Part shown: positions 30,242-38,794 of the stretch, piece by piece | Layout of the letters: every line of letters begins with the position of its first letter | Numbering within the stretch: position 1 is the first letter of the stretch | Origin: Flavobacteriales bacterium | GTDB taxonomy: Bacteria; Bacteroidota; Bacteroidia; Flavobacteriales_G; JALEGO01 | Assembly (NCBI GenBank): GCA_020631045.1 | Contig: JAHDHZ010000012.1 | Location: 1 to 38,794, forward strand | Direction: 5' to 3' | Length of the DNA stretch: 38,794 nt | Notes under the pieces: generated by a model | Databases searched by the model: none | Seen by the model: only the letters and a program-made list of their open reading frames with translations | Told to the model about the DNA's origin: nothing | Made by a program: the position numbers and the translations under genes

Positions 30242-33200
30242 TTAGAATGAGTCAAGATCTATTGGTCTGGTCATTCCGAACCATTTTAATACACGTTCAC
30301 CAATTCCTGGAGCTTCTACATGAATGATGTAAATACCTGATGCGATGGTAATGTTTGCATCGTTCTTTAGATCCCACTGAAGTGAAGTTGTTGAAGCATC
30401 ATCTTTGGTTAAGGTTCTTACCAACACACCATTTGTGGTATAAATTCTTACCGTACATCTATCAGGCAAGTTGGTAATCTTAATGCGGTTATCTAATCGA
30501 TCTGTTTCATACTGAGAGTATGCATAGTAAGGATTAGGCACTACATTGATAATGTCTAAACCATTTACTGCAGTCTGATTATCAGCCAATGCAACAGCAT
30601 ACTTATCTGTATTAAAAGTATACAATGGGCGACCATAGTTTTGGGTTAAAGCAACATTGTCTTCAGCATCAAGAGCACTCACAGTACCTGAACTTGAAAA
30701 AGAAGAAGTAGCAGTACCATCAAAATATTCACCATGATTGTAAACTGTACCGTTATAATCAATTGGACCTCTTAAGACATAGTACTTACCATCTTCAGGC
30801 AATTGCTCACCTACATCAATTAGGTTGTCAGTAGTCACATAATTTCTATAAGGCTTACGCACTCTTAAACGCACTCTTACAGAAGAAGGCACCAAACCAT
30901 CTGCCATAGATTTAAAAGCAAACCCAGGAGTTAATAGAGGTAGTGATGTCCAAGCTGCTGCTTGGTAAACGCTCTTAAAGTCTCTTGAATTGTACGCAGA
31001 AGTTAAAGAAGATGAACCTTCAGCTGAAACAAGCTTATCATAAATAAACTGACCTGCATCATATGATGGCATTTGTCTTGATTTTTGAATCCCAAAATTA
31101 TTTGCTGCAATTCCTGAAAGCTCGACACTCTTACGATCTTCAAACACATTGTTTCTAAAGACAATAATGTAATGCTTACCTCCTAAACGCACGTCATCAA
31201 AAGGCCCTTCAGTGATGTTCGAAGTAGGATTCCATTGCATGTCACCACCATTTTCTGATTGCAACCAAGAATCTTCACCGAAAGCAATATTTAAACGCTC
31301 ACCTGTTTCTTGATCAATGGCATACCCCGGAAACCAACTCATACCATAAGCACCAATGTAATTGGCATCGTCTTCATTGTTAGAACCAGAAGTTGATTGC
31401 CACCAATTGGCAACAGATTGATCAACAGAATAAGAATTTCCGTTTTTATCTAAAGAAGGAGACCTTCTTAAAAACCCTTTGTTAGCACCACCAATTGTAA
31501 CACCGTTATCACGCTGCATTTCAATTACAGCAGCACGCGTCCATTTACTCTTATCATCTGTTAATACTACATCAACATTGTTTAGATATTCTAAAGAATT
31601 ATTGATAAGGTGCGCTACTTGCGTGTAGTTATAAGTATTCAGGTTCGAAGGCACAGGACCTTCAGGCTCAATAGCACCTAATTTAAATGGCGCCCATGTA
31701 CCTCCTAAAATCTGCTCATAAATTTGAGCTGGATCTATCCAAGCCTTTACAGTGTTACCCGTAGCATGATCAGATAAATTCTGTTCATTAAAATTCGGTG
31801 TTGTAGGATCATCATCAGTAACATCAGAAAGACCTGCTCTAATCCAATTTGTACCATCAGAAGCTCCATCATTATCTTCAATAGCAGTAATCCACTGCTC
31901 ATCTGAATATTCAATGCTTGAAGTTAATACAGAGTTGATATAATCTATTGCCTCATCATCAGTCTGACCTGTTTGAGTGACTGGAGCCTGCTTAATATAA
32001 ACAGACAAACCAACTTCAGGCAAAATCTGCTCGTTACCAATTTGAATAGCCAAATCTGAAGTATACACAATCGTTTGAGAATCGCCCACAAAAGTAAGCT
32101 CCCAAGAAGCATCTGTTAGATCATAATTCTGAGTTGCAGAATCTTCTAATATCTTAAAAGTAAATGCTCCTTTAGGAACGATTAATGGGTCTACCACTTT
32201 AATTGAAACAGGGGTATAACCTTCTTGGTAAGTCACATCAGCAACCTTGTAAGGCCAACCGCTCATAATTCGATCTTCTGTCTCTTGAGTCATACGAATC
32301 TCGCGATTGCCATTGCCTATACCTTCAAGTCTGGTCAACTCAACCTCGTCACCATATTCTGAATTTTGAACAGTTCCTTCTGCTTCAACTTCTGGCTTGT
32401 GTGGCACAGCAGTAAATACTTTCACAGCAGTACCTGTAGCACTTTTACCACTCTCAATGTAGGGTAATTTTTGACCATTTAACAAAAGTGGGTCTGAAGG
32501 ATTAAACACATTAAACTCAGAATAGTTTACAGCATAAGCTACTGCCATATAATAAACTTCTTTGTGATTTATAAGTTTATTGTCTCCTTCGGCAAAAGCA
32601 TCGGTCAATAAATTGAAAGAATGAGAAATACCTAAATTTTCTCCTTCTGCTTTAAGCTTAGGAATTGTTTGTTGTAAATTCTCATCAAACTCATAATTGA
32701 TCAATGTAGTATGTTGATCTTCAATATCACACTGAAAGACTAATCGTGCCAAATCAGCATCATCTAAATCATTTACTGATACCGACTTGTTTTTTACTTG
32801 ATACACCTTATAACCCTGAAAATAATACCTTTCATAATCTTCTTTTTGTTGTGCGTTTAGGTTCTGATATACATTTACATTGGTAACAGCTCCAGATAAA
32901 ATAGGAATTGAATCAATTACAGCAGCTGACAAAAATGTTGAGTCAAGTGTTACTATATAATTGGTGTCATAATAAAAAGTTGATGGAGCTTGAACTAAAA
33001 TTGTATCGATCATCATCACAGAATCTAATGAGTAAGACCATAATGAATCAATAATCGGATTGTAACCTAAAGTATCAACAGTTCCTGCAGGAAGGGTTGA
33101 TAGTAAAACCGAATCAGGAGCATCTAAAGAAGGGTCTTTTTTAGCATAAGCTTCTTGATAGTTGTTAGAAGTCTGCGGATTAGACATAAATACTACCAAC

Positions 33201-34939
33201 TCTTGATCTAACTCTTGAAAGGTAAGCTCAGGAGCATTTGGTCCTTCTAAGATTTGAAAACAGTTGTTAAAGGCTGCTTGTGTTTTATTGTCAGCAAAGA
33301 TTAACTCATCAATTGAAGCTTGAGGACCTCCTGTAGAAGCTTGAGCCCAAACTACCCCAACAGTAATGTAATTTTTCGCTCCTGGCGCTAAGGTAAATGG
33401 ACCTGCTGATTGAGCAAAACGTCGATCGCCAGGTGTATTACCTGCTGTAACTTCTGTCCAGTTTTCTTCGGCAAAACCAGTTCCCCAATTTTGTTGATCT
33501 GATGGCCCAGGAAACATGAATGATGTTGGTCTACATGAAAATGGAGCAGAACATCCATTGATATGACCATTACCACCATGTACCATTTGTGTACCGTCTT
33601 TCCAAATACCTCTTAAATAATTATAGTAATCTGTTGCTGTGATTGGATCAAAGTTCGGAGAACCACTACCAATGTTGTGGTATAAAAATCTACGCATACC
33701 AAAACGCTCATTATCTACAATACTATCAGAATAGCCTACACCATTGCCTTCTACTGCCTGATTAAACCCTGTGCCCCACTCATTGTCTTCGCCGTCAGCA
33801 TCTTGAAAAGGTCCTTGAAAGAAATCAACTCCGATTGCAGGAGGTTGATCTAAGTAACCTAAAGCCCCATTTGCGTTGTCATCATAAGCATCACCATTGT
33901 AGCAATACCCTAAACCACGAGAAACATCACAACCAACATAATCATCATTTGCACCTCCTAAATCAGCATCTACCCAAAATCCAAAATAAGTTTCAGTTAA
34001 GGTAAAAGTAGATCTATTGATCAATTGATAATTGTAAAAGGTCATATTGTTTACCTCATCGTTGGTCGCGAAAGCAAAAGCCTGAGCACGAATCTCCATA
34101 CCAATAGCCTGAGCTGAACCTGACTCAGTATGAATGTTACCATTATCATTGAAAACCCACCATAAATTTTGATCACCGTAAACTTGATTTAAGTCTTCGG
34201 TATTGCACTCTCCGTCTCCTGCAAGATCATAAGCAGGATAATCGCCATCTTGCCACTCATATAATCCATTGCCATTTAAATCAACAAAAGGTGCAAGGTT
34301 AAATTCATACTGATTAGCATCAGCAATCCCTAAAACACCAGGATGTGCCGGCCACTCTTGAATGCTCAAAGGCACTGAATATCCAGGAAAATCTTCTTGA
34401 GCTGTTGATGTACCGTTAGCTGCATCAAATGCTTGAGCAGCATTCCAAGCAACAAACTGCTCTACTTCTTGCTTGGTTGTTTTAAAGTGTTTGTCAAATA
34501 CTTGACATACCTCAGCAGTAGTTTCAGCATTGTCAACTCGCAAAGGGCCTGTCCAGAAATCATTCCCTTGAGATCTAAAACGCTGTGCTGCTACCTTTAA
34601 TTGGTTTGAAACATCAACCCCACCTAGCCACAAAGAACCTGCAAAAATTGAAGTTTTTCCTGAACCTTTAGGTACTTCATATTTTGGTGTTTGCTGTAAA
34701 TCCCACCACATGTCACCACCTGTTTGAATCAATGCTCTAATGTTGTTGATGTCTAGATCTTCAGCTGATGAAGGGGGCAGACAACTAGCCGCTATTTTAC
34801 CAGATGCCCCAGCAGTAGTAGATGCAGATGAATTGTTGTTTAACTCTTCTAAGTTGATGTAAGCAAAAGCTTGAAAAGACACCATTAAAAAGGCAACTAA
34901 AAAGCTTAATGCGTAGTGTAATGTTTTATTCATGTTCAT
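30242..34939 (-). CDS. Very large secreted protein with conserved T9SS type A-like C-terminal domain
   Basis: A 1565-residue exported protein. A signal peptide (about 1-26, ending SFQAFA) is followed by a conserved N-terminal region with GDMWWDLQQTPKYEVPKGSG, IFAGSLWLGGVD, Asp/Asn-rich probable calcium loops (DLNGNGLYEWQDGDYPAYD) and GDQNLWWVFNDNGNIHTES. The middle part is long and Asp/Thr-rich without a domain that I can name. The last 101 residues begin NVVPNPYYAYSQYE and contain ITNLPDRCTVRIYT, WDLKN and GIYIIHVEAPG, ending KWFGMTRPIDLDSF: a type A-like sorting domain with an extra conserved tail. Two in-frame ATGs (34939 and 34933) are possible. It lies 19 bases after the receptor gene and 26 bases before the PorV-like gene. 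Function unknown; surface location is well supported. Confidence 0.85.
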   Translation of the reverse strand: MNMNKTLHYALSFLVAFLMVSFQAFAYINLEELNNNSSASTTAGASGKIAASCLPPSSAEDLDINNIRALIQTGGDMWWDLQQTPKYEVPKGSGKTSIFAGSLWLGGVDVSNQLKVAAQRFRSQGNDFWTGPLRVDNAETTAEVCQVFDKHFKTTKQEVEQFVAWNAAQAFDAANGTSTAQEDFPGYSVPLSIQEWPAHPGVLGIADANQYEFNLAPFVDLNGNGLYEWQDGDYPAYDLAGDGECNTEDLNQVYGDQNLWWVFNDNGNIHTESGSAQAIGMEIRAQAFAFATNDEVNNMTFYNYQLINRSTFTLTETYFGFWVDADLGGANDDYVGCDVSRGLGYCYNGDAYDDNANGALGYLDQPPAIGVDFFQGPFQDADGEDNEWGTGFNQAVEGNGVGYSDSIVDNERFGMRRFLYHNIGSGSPNFDPITATDYYNYLRGIWKDGTQMVHGGNGHINGCSAPFSCRPTSFMFPGPSDQQNWGTGFAEENWTEVTAGNTPGDRRFAQSAGPFTLAPGAKNYITVGVVWAQASTGGPQASIDELIFADNKTQAAFNNCFQILEGPNAPELTFQELDQELVVFMSNPQTSNNYQEAYAKKDPSLDAPDSVLLSTLPAGTVDTLGYNPIIDSLWSYSLDSVMMIDTILVQAPSTFYYDTNYIVTLDSTFLSAAVIDSIPILSGAVTNVNVYQNLNAQQKEDYERYYFQGYKVYQVKNKSVSVNDLDDADLARLVFQCDIEDQHTTLINYEFDENLQQTIPKLKAEGENLGISHSFNLLTDAFAEGDNKLINHKEVYYMAVAYAVNYSEFNVFNPSDPLLLNGQKLPYIESGKSATGTAVKVFTAVPHKPEVEAEGTVQNSEYGDEVELTRLEGIGNGNREIRMTQETEDRIMSGWPYKVADVTYQEGYTPVSIKVVDPLIVPKGAFTFKILEDSATQNYDLTDASWELTFVGDSQTIVYTSDLAIQIGNEQILPEVGLSVYIKQAPVTQTGQTDDEAIDYINSVLTSSIEYSDEQWITAIEDNDGASDGTNWIRAGLSDVTDDDPTTPNFNEQNLSDHATGNTVKAWIDPAQIYEQILGGTWAPFKLGAIEPEGPVPSNLNTYNYTQVAHLINNSLEYLNNVDVVLTDDKSKWTRAAVIEMQRDNGVTIGGANKGFLRRSPSLDKNGNSYSVDQSVANWWQSTSGSNNEDDANYIGAYGMSWFPGYAIDQETGERLNIAFGEDSWLQSENGGDMQWNPTSNITEGPFDDVRLGGKHYIIVFRNNVFEDRKSVELSGIAANNFGIQKSRQMPSYDAGQFIYDKLVSAEGSSSLTSAYNSRDFKSVYQAAAWTSLPLLTPGFAFKSMADGLVPSSVRVRLRVRKPYRNYVTTDNLIDVGEQLPEDGKYYVLRGPIDYNGTVYNHGEYFDGTATSSFSSSGTVSALDAEDNVALTQNYGRPLYTFNTDKYAVALADNQTAVNGLDIINVVPNPYYAYSQYETDRLDNRIKITNLPDRCTVRIYTTNGVLVRTLTKDDASTTSLQWDLKNDANITIASGIYIIHVEAPGIGERVLKWFGMTRPIDLDSF

Positions 34940-34958
34940 AGTCTTCTAATCTCTTTTA

Positions 34959-37900
34959 TTAAAAATCAATTCTTAACCCTACCTTAAATCTTCTAGGCAA
35001 AGTATAGTTTGCGCCTGTATTGGCACGAATAGCATATAAATCTCTAAAACTCTGCTCGTCATTTTGAGAGGTAATGAAGTTCTGAAATTTCTCTGAAGTT
35101 AAGAAACCATCATCTTCAGGATTACCAGTAAATCTGTATACATTGGCAATATTTAGAGTATTGAAAATGTTTTCAATTTGACAGTAAACCGTTAGAGGTA
35201 ATCCTTTTTTGTCTTCGCCAGCACCTAACATGAAGCGCTTGTCAACCCCAAGATTCACTGAAAAATTCCAAGGCAAACGAGCCCCATTCAATTGACCATC
35301 TAACAAAGCAGGATCAGCCGAAAACAAACCAGTCTGCGTTACATTTTTCTGTCTTGAATAAGGCGTTCCTGAACCTAGATTGATAACCGAATTTACTCCG
35401 AAGTTTTCAAATATTTTTCTCGCAAAACCATCAGGTCCGTTGTACTCTTTACCACCACCATAACGGTAATCAATATTGGCGATAATACCGTGTCTTTGAT
35501 CGTAAGAAAGCGGGATCAAATTTCTTAAGTTCGGCTTACCTGTTCTAGCAAGACCAAGCCCTGAAGTTTCATCAGAACCAGTACCTTCAGCAAATTGCAT
35601 GGTATATGAAATACGCCCTCTAATGTTACCCATTCTTCTTAAATCATAAGAAACTGTCAATCCTTTTACTGTAGCGAAATCACGGTTAGCATAAGTAATA
35701 TAACCATTCGGGAAAGCCTGCTGCAAGTTTACAATCTGTACCAAATCTCTTGATTCTCTATAAAAGGTCTCAATTGACAACGAAGAGAAATTGTTTAGCT
35801 TTTGCTTAAAACCTACTGCATAGTCAATGGTCTGCTCAAGCCCTAAGTCTGGGTTGGTTACCACATCATTACCCACAGAGTTGATGAAGAAATATTCAAT
35901 TGGATCTAACCTTGAGCCTGCTGTAGGTCTTTTGGTTAACACATCATAGTGCGCAAAGAAAAGCGCTTCATCAGAAATCGGAAACGAGAATGAAATACGA
36001 GGCATAATTGCCGTTCTAGGCTTGTAATCTCTAAATGAACCCTCAGCAGTCATCTCTTGAGTATTGGTAATGGTCTTGTCGACCAAAAGAGGCGCAATAC
36101 CTTGAGAACCCTCTAAGATTGAAGGGTCTTGAATCTCAATACCTTCTGCATTAAACCAAACATCGCCATCACGGTATCCAACTACTTCATTTGGATTGGT
36201 CACATTGTCTACATAGACCACATAATCATCACCAATATTGCCAGGTACAGCTACATTATTTAAGCCATGTACTGTTAAGTCTTCACCTGCTTTTACTGTC
36301 GGAAAGAACACATAAGGATCTTTCAAGACTGACTGGTTGGCATCGTAACGATCGACACGCACACCTACATTAAACACCAAGTCATCAAAAGAAAATTTAT
36401 CTTGAATAAATCCTGCTACATAAATGGGCTGAAAAGGGGCAATTGGTCTTGTGAAATTACCAAACTCGTCTTGAGCTGTGAAAAACTCATTTAACCAGTT
36501 GGCCGAGTAACCTCTTAACTTGTTACCTGCATGATCATAACCGTAGTAACTTACCAAATTGTTACCGTTGTTTAACAATTCATCAGCACTGAACATTTCT
36601 AAAGAGTATTGCTCAGGACCATAAGCATCAAAGTCAATGTAATCGGTTCCGTCAGGATTTAAACCTAAGTCTTTTCTTAGGTTGTAATCAAAGAAACTTT
36701 GTGGATCAGCTCCGTTGAAATCTCCGCCCCACTGATCGTCTGGAGCAGAATTTAAACGGTCGTAATTGATGATCGGGAACGTTCCTGTCTGCACAATCTG
36801 TGGATTTGAAAAATCTAAGTTTGAAATGTGACGATTGGTTAGCTGACGGCCAACAGTCCACAAGCCTCTTGGGTTTGAGAAAAACTCACGATCAACTCTT
36901 TGCTCATATTCAAAGCCTAAAGTAATGGCATGGTTGCCAATGTCTGCAGAACCGATTGCATTCAAACGGTATTGCTCACGATCAAGCACTGAATATCTGT
37001 TTGAAATAAAAGCAGGAGATCGCCACATTCCGTAAATGTCTCTGGGCGCATCACCATTTCTTAAACCACCTGCCAAAGCAATGTTGTTTAAGTTTCTTAA
37101 GTTCTCACCAGCCAAATCATAATCAACAATAGGATTGCCGTTTAAGTCAAATCCACCAAAACCATACAAATCATAGAATCCTTGTGTAATTGCTGCTCCA
37201 TCAGCATTGAAATCATAATTTGGCTCAAAAGTTACCAATGTATCAACATAAGTGGTTTGTACCAAGCCAAAAATTCCGGTAGCCGAATCTTGCCCACCGT
37301 CGTAATCTCTAGATTGATAAGTGTTGAATTTTCCGTAATAACCGTAAGCAAATAAATTGTCTTTCAAGTTTTCATCTTGCCACTTGGTTGTTGTGATTTG
37401 ATAATCTGCCTGAATTGAGTAATAGGCGTTTTTAATTCTTGATGCAGAAGCCGCTTCTTGGTCAGCAGTTGCATTGCCAAAACGTTGTGTCAAACGCACA
37501 TACCCTCTGTAAGTTGAGTTTGAAATTTGTGGATTATGGTGTGCATTAAAAAGCGTGTAAGAGTAAGAAGCCAAATCATTGCCATTAGAAATTCTAAATC
37601 GATCATCTGTTCTGGTATTGATGTCTGCCGCTCCACCAAAAGTAAGGGTCGTATTTTGTGTAAGGTTTAAATCAAGCTTAGCATTCAAGTTTAATCCCTG
37701 ACGCTCAACATTTAAACGCGTTTTTTTGTTTTCTAAATCATCTAAGTTTAAAAATTCTTGATTTAAAAAGGTTCCGTTACCACCTGCATTGAACCTTAAT
37801 GGATTTTGTTGTAATTCTTGAGCAACTTCATCTTTCACTCTATACATACCAATTGCAGAAGGCTGTGGATCTACAATTGAAGTAACATTACCCGCAACAA

Positions 37901-38765
37901 AGAATCCTAAAATCGGATCTTTTTTATTGCCAGCGGTATCTTTTCGCCAAACTAAAGGCCCTGTAGCATTAAACTCTAATAAGTTATACCCCATAGCATC
38001 TAGACCAATCACCTCACCTTCACCAGATTTAAATCCTGAGGTTAAATAATCAACTCCACCAGAATACTCTCTTGCTGCACCTCTAGTTGTAATACTTACA
38101 ATTGCCCCTGTAACATCACCATATTGTGCGGGTACTCCACCAGTAATCACAGAAACCTGCTCTAATGCTGCTTTAGGCAATGATGAACCCGCTCTTACCT
38201 TTACCCCATCAATGTATACAAAGTTGGCATCGTCACGCGCACCCCTTGAGTTTAAATCACCTGAACCATCATCTTTAGCATATACACCACCAACCGTCTT
38301 TGCTACATCTGTAGCGCCACGACCTGGCAAGTTTTGAATGTCATCACGCGTAATGGTCTCACCTGCTACAGTGTTATCTTTGTCAATCAAAGGCACCGTA
38401 TAACTAATGATCTCAACGGCTTCTAAGTTTACTGCCTGGGTTGTAATTTTAAAATCTTGAAAGGTTGTTTTATCTGACTTTACAACTACTCCTTGAATCA
38501 ATTGAGGCTGGTAACCTACAAAAGAAGCCTCAACATCATATAAACCTGGCTGCAAAGGCTTTATATTAAAAACTCCATCAAAATCTGTTTGAGCTCCTGT
38601 TACAATGTTTCCTTTTGATTTGACTGCAATGTTTGCAAACGGAATAGGTTCTCCTGATTCTTTGTCTAATACTTTTCCTTTTAAAGCACCTTGCCCTACT
38701 TGCGCCTCAACCACAGCACTTGTGAAAGCAAAAACGAGAAATAACAGTATATACTTTTTAATCAT
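34959..38765 (-). CDS. Large TonB-dependent receptor with carboxypeptidase-regulatory-like N-terminal domain
   Basis: A 1268-residue outer-membrane protein. A signal peptide ends near residue 21 (SAVVEAQ). An Ig-like regulatory domain follows (about 27-110; GKVLDKESGEPIPFANIAV, LYDVEASFVGYQPQL), then the plug (about 125-235; NLPGRGATDVAKTVGGVYA, SRGARDDANFVYIDGVKV, EQVSVITGGVPAQYGDVTG) and a barrel of about 1000 residues with long Asp/Asn/Tyr-rich loops, ending in RRFKVGLRIDF, a proper terminal strand with C-terminal Phe. It is the first visible gene of a minus-strand operon with the 1565-residue secreted protein and the PorV-like barrel; no SusD is present. Only 29 bases upstream of the start are in the window and I see no clear promoter there. 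Substrate unknown. Confidence 0.9.
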   Translation of the reverse strand: MIKKYILLFLVFAFTSAVVEAQVGQGALKGKVLDKESGEPIPFANIAVKSKGNIVTGAQTDFDGVFNIKPLQPGLYDVEASFVGYQPQLIQGVVVKSDKTTFQDFKITTQAVNLEAVEIISYTVPLIDKDNTVAGETITRDDIQNLPGRGATDVAKTVGGVYAKDDGSGDLNSRGARDDANFVYIDGVKVRAGSSLPKAALEQVSVITGGVPAQYGDVTGAIVSITTRGAAREYSGGVDYLTSGFKSGEGEVIGLDAMGYNLLEFNATGPLVWRKDTAGNKKDPILGFFVAGNVTSIVDPQPSAIGMYRVKDEVAQELQQNPLRFNAGGNGTFLNQEFLNLDDLENKKTRLNVERQGLNLNAKLDLNLTQNTTLTFGGAADINTRTDDRFRISNGNDLASYSYTLFNAHHNPQISNSTYRGYVRLTQRFGNATADQEAASASRIKNAYYSIQADYQITTTKWQDENLKDNLFAYGYYGKFNTYQSRDYDGGQDSATGIFGLVQTTYVDTLVTFEPNYDFNADGAAITQGFYDLYGFGGFDLNGNPIVDYDLAGENLRNLNNIALAGGLRNGDAPRDIYGMWRSPAFISNRYSVLDREQYRLNAIGSADIGNHAITLGFEYEQRVDREFFSNPRGLWTVGRQLTNRHISNLDFSNPQIVQTGTFPIINYDRLNSAPDDQWGGDFNGADPQSFFDYNLRKDLGLNPDGTDYIDFDAYGPEQYSLEMFSADELLNNGNNLVSYYGYDHAGNKLRGYSANWLNEFFTAQDEFGNFTRPIAPFQPIYVAGFIQDKFSFDDLVFNVGVRVDRYDANQSVLKDPYVFFPTVKAGEDLTVHGLNNVAVPGNIGDDYVVYVDNVTNPNEVVGYRDGDVWFNAEGIEIQDPSILEGSQGIAPLLVDKTITNTQEMTAEGSFRDYKPRTAIMPRISFSFPISDEALFFAHYDVLTKRPTAGSRLDPIEYFFINSVGNDVVTNPDLGLEQTIDYAVGFKQKLNNFSSLSIETFYRESRDLVQIVNLQQAFPNGYITYANRDFATVKGLTVSYDLRRMGNIRGRISYTMQFAEGTGSDETSGLGLARTGKPNLRNLIPLSYDQRHGIIANIDYRYGGGKEYNGPDGFARKIFENFGVNSVINLGSGTPYSRQKNVTQTGLFSADPALLDGQLNGARLPWNFSVNLGVDKRFMLGAGEDKKGLPLTVYCQIENIFNTLNIANVYRFTGNPEDDGFLTSEKFQNFITSQNDEQSFRDLYAIRANTGANYTLPRRFKVGLRIDF

Positions 38766-38794
38766 ATCTTTTAACGTTTTTTAACCAATTTTTT

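Noticed and set aside
1-38794. Mobile elements, CRISPR arrays, tRNA or rRNA genes, phage or defence genes
   Set aside because: I looked for transposase-like proteins, regularly spaced repeats and conserved RNA gene sequences and found none; apart from the two palindromic regions the window looks like ordinary chromosome.

Overview
The window is chromosomal DNA from a Bacteroidota bacterium, most likely an aerobic and possibly marine member of the Flavobacteriia or a nearby class. I infer this from AT-rich base use, several proteins with type IX secretion (T9SS) C-terminal sorting domains (both type A and type B), a PorV/PorQ-family barrel, receptors with a carboxypeptidase-regulatory-like N-terminal domain, a type II glutamine synthetase, the rsfS-ftsH-cdsA-psd gene order, and promoter boxes of the Bacteroidota TAnnTTTG type. 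Ribosome binding sites of the Shine-Dalgarno kind are largely absent, as expected. I see no rRNA, tRNA, CRISPR, insertion sequence or phage gene.

Layout. (1) 1-1300: the end of a sodium:solute symporter and a myo-inositol oxygenase on one transcript, closed by a clear bidirectional terminator. (2) 1315-2328: glnA (GSII) on the minus strand with its own promoter. (3) 2471-5059: a large exported protein of unknown function. (4) 5052-10180: birA (minus), divergent from the compact operon rsfS-ftsH-cdsA-psd plus a small lipoprotein, which joins ribosome silencing, membrane proteolysis and phosphatidylethanolamine synthesis. (5) 10186-14971: a conserved Bacteroidota protein of unknown function divergent from dxr, a second lipoprotein, a membrane-anchored metallo-beta-lactamase-fold protein and the site-2 protease rseP. 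(6) 14977-21316: two large T9SS cargo proteins (one type B, one type A) flanking an M20 metallopeptidase. (7) 21427-27001: a TIGR01777-family sugar-nucleotide-epimerase-like protein, a TonB-dependent-receptor-like barrel and a GT-C/TPR membrane protein. (8) 27041-29062: asparaginase I, a HIT protein and greA, with a long nested palindrome between greA and the HIT gene. (9) 29136-38765: a minus-strand operon of a 1268-residue TonB-dependent receptor, a 1565-residue T9SS cargo protein and a PorV/PorQ-family barrel.

The most attractive candidate for an under-described system is the last operon, in which a receptor, a very large secreted partner with a distinctive C-terminal tail and a PorV-like protein are encoded together with tiny gaps. 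Second in interest are two structured non-coding elements (22368-22477 and 28468-28584) and a recurring arrangement in which the -7 box TAnnTTTG lies only a few bases before the start codon, suggesting very short or absent leaders. Several start codons were moved from the longest open frame on the basis of signal peptides, family length or promoter position (lipoprotein 9731, dxr 10809, rseP 13634, type B cargo 17622, peptidase 17757).
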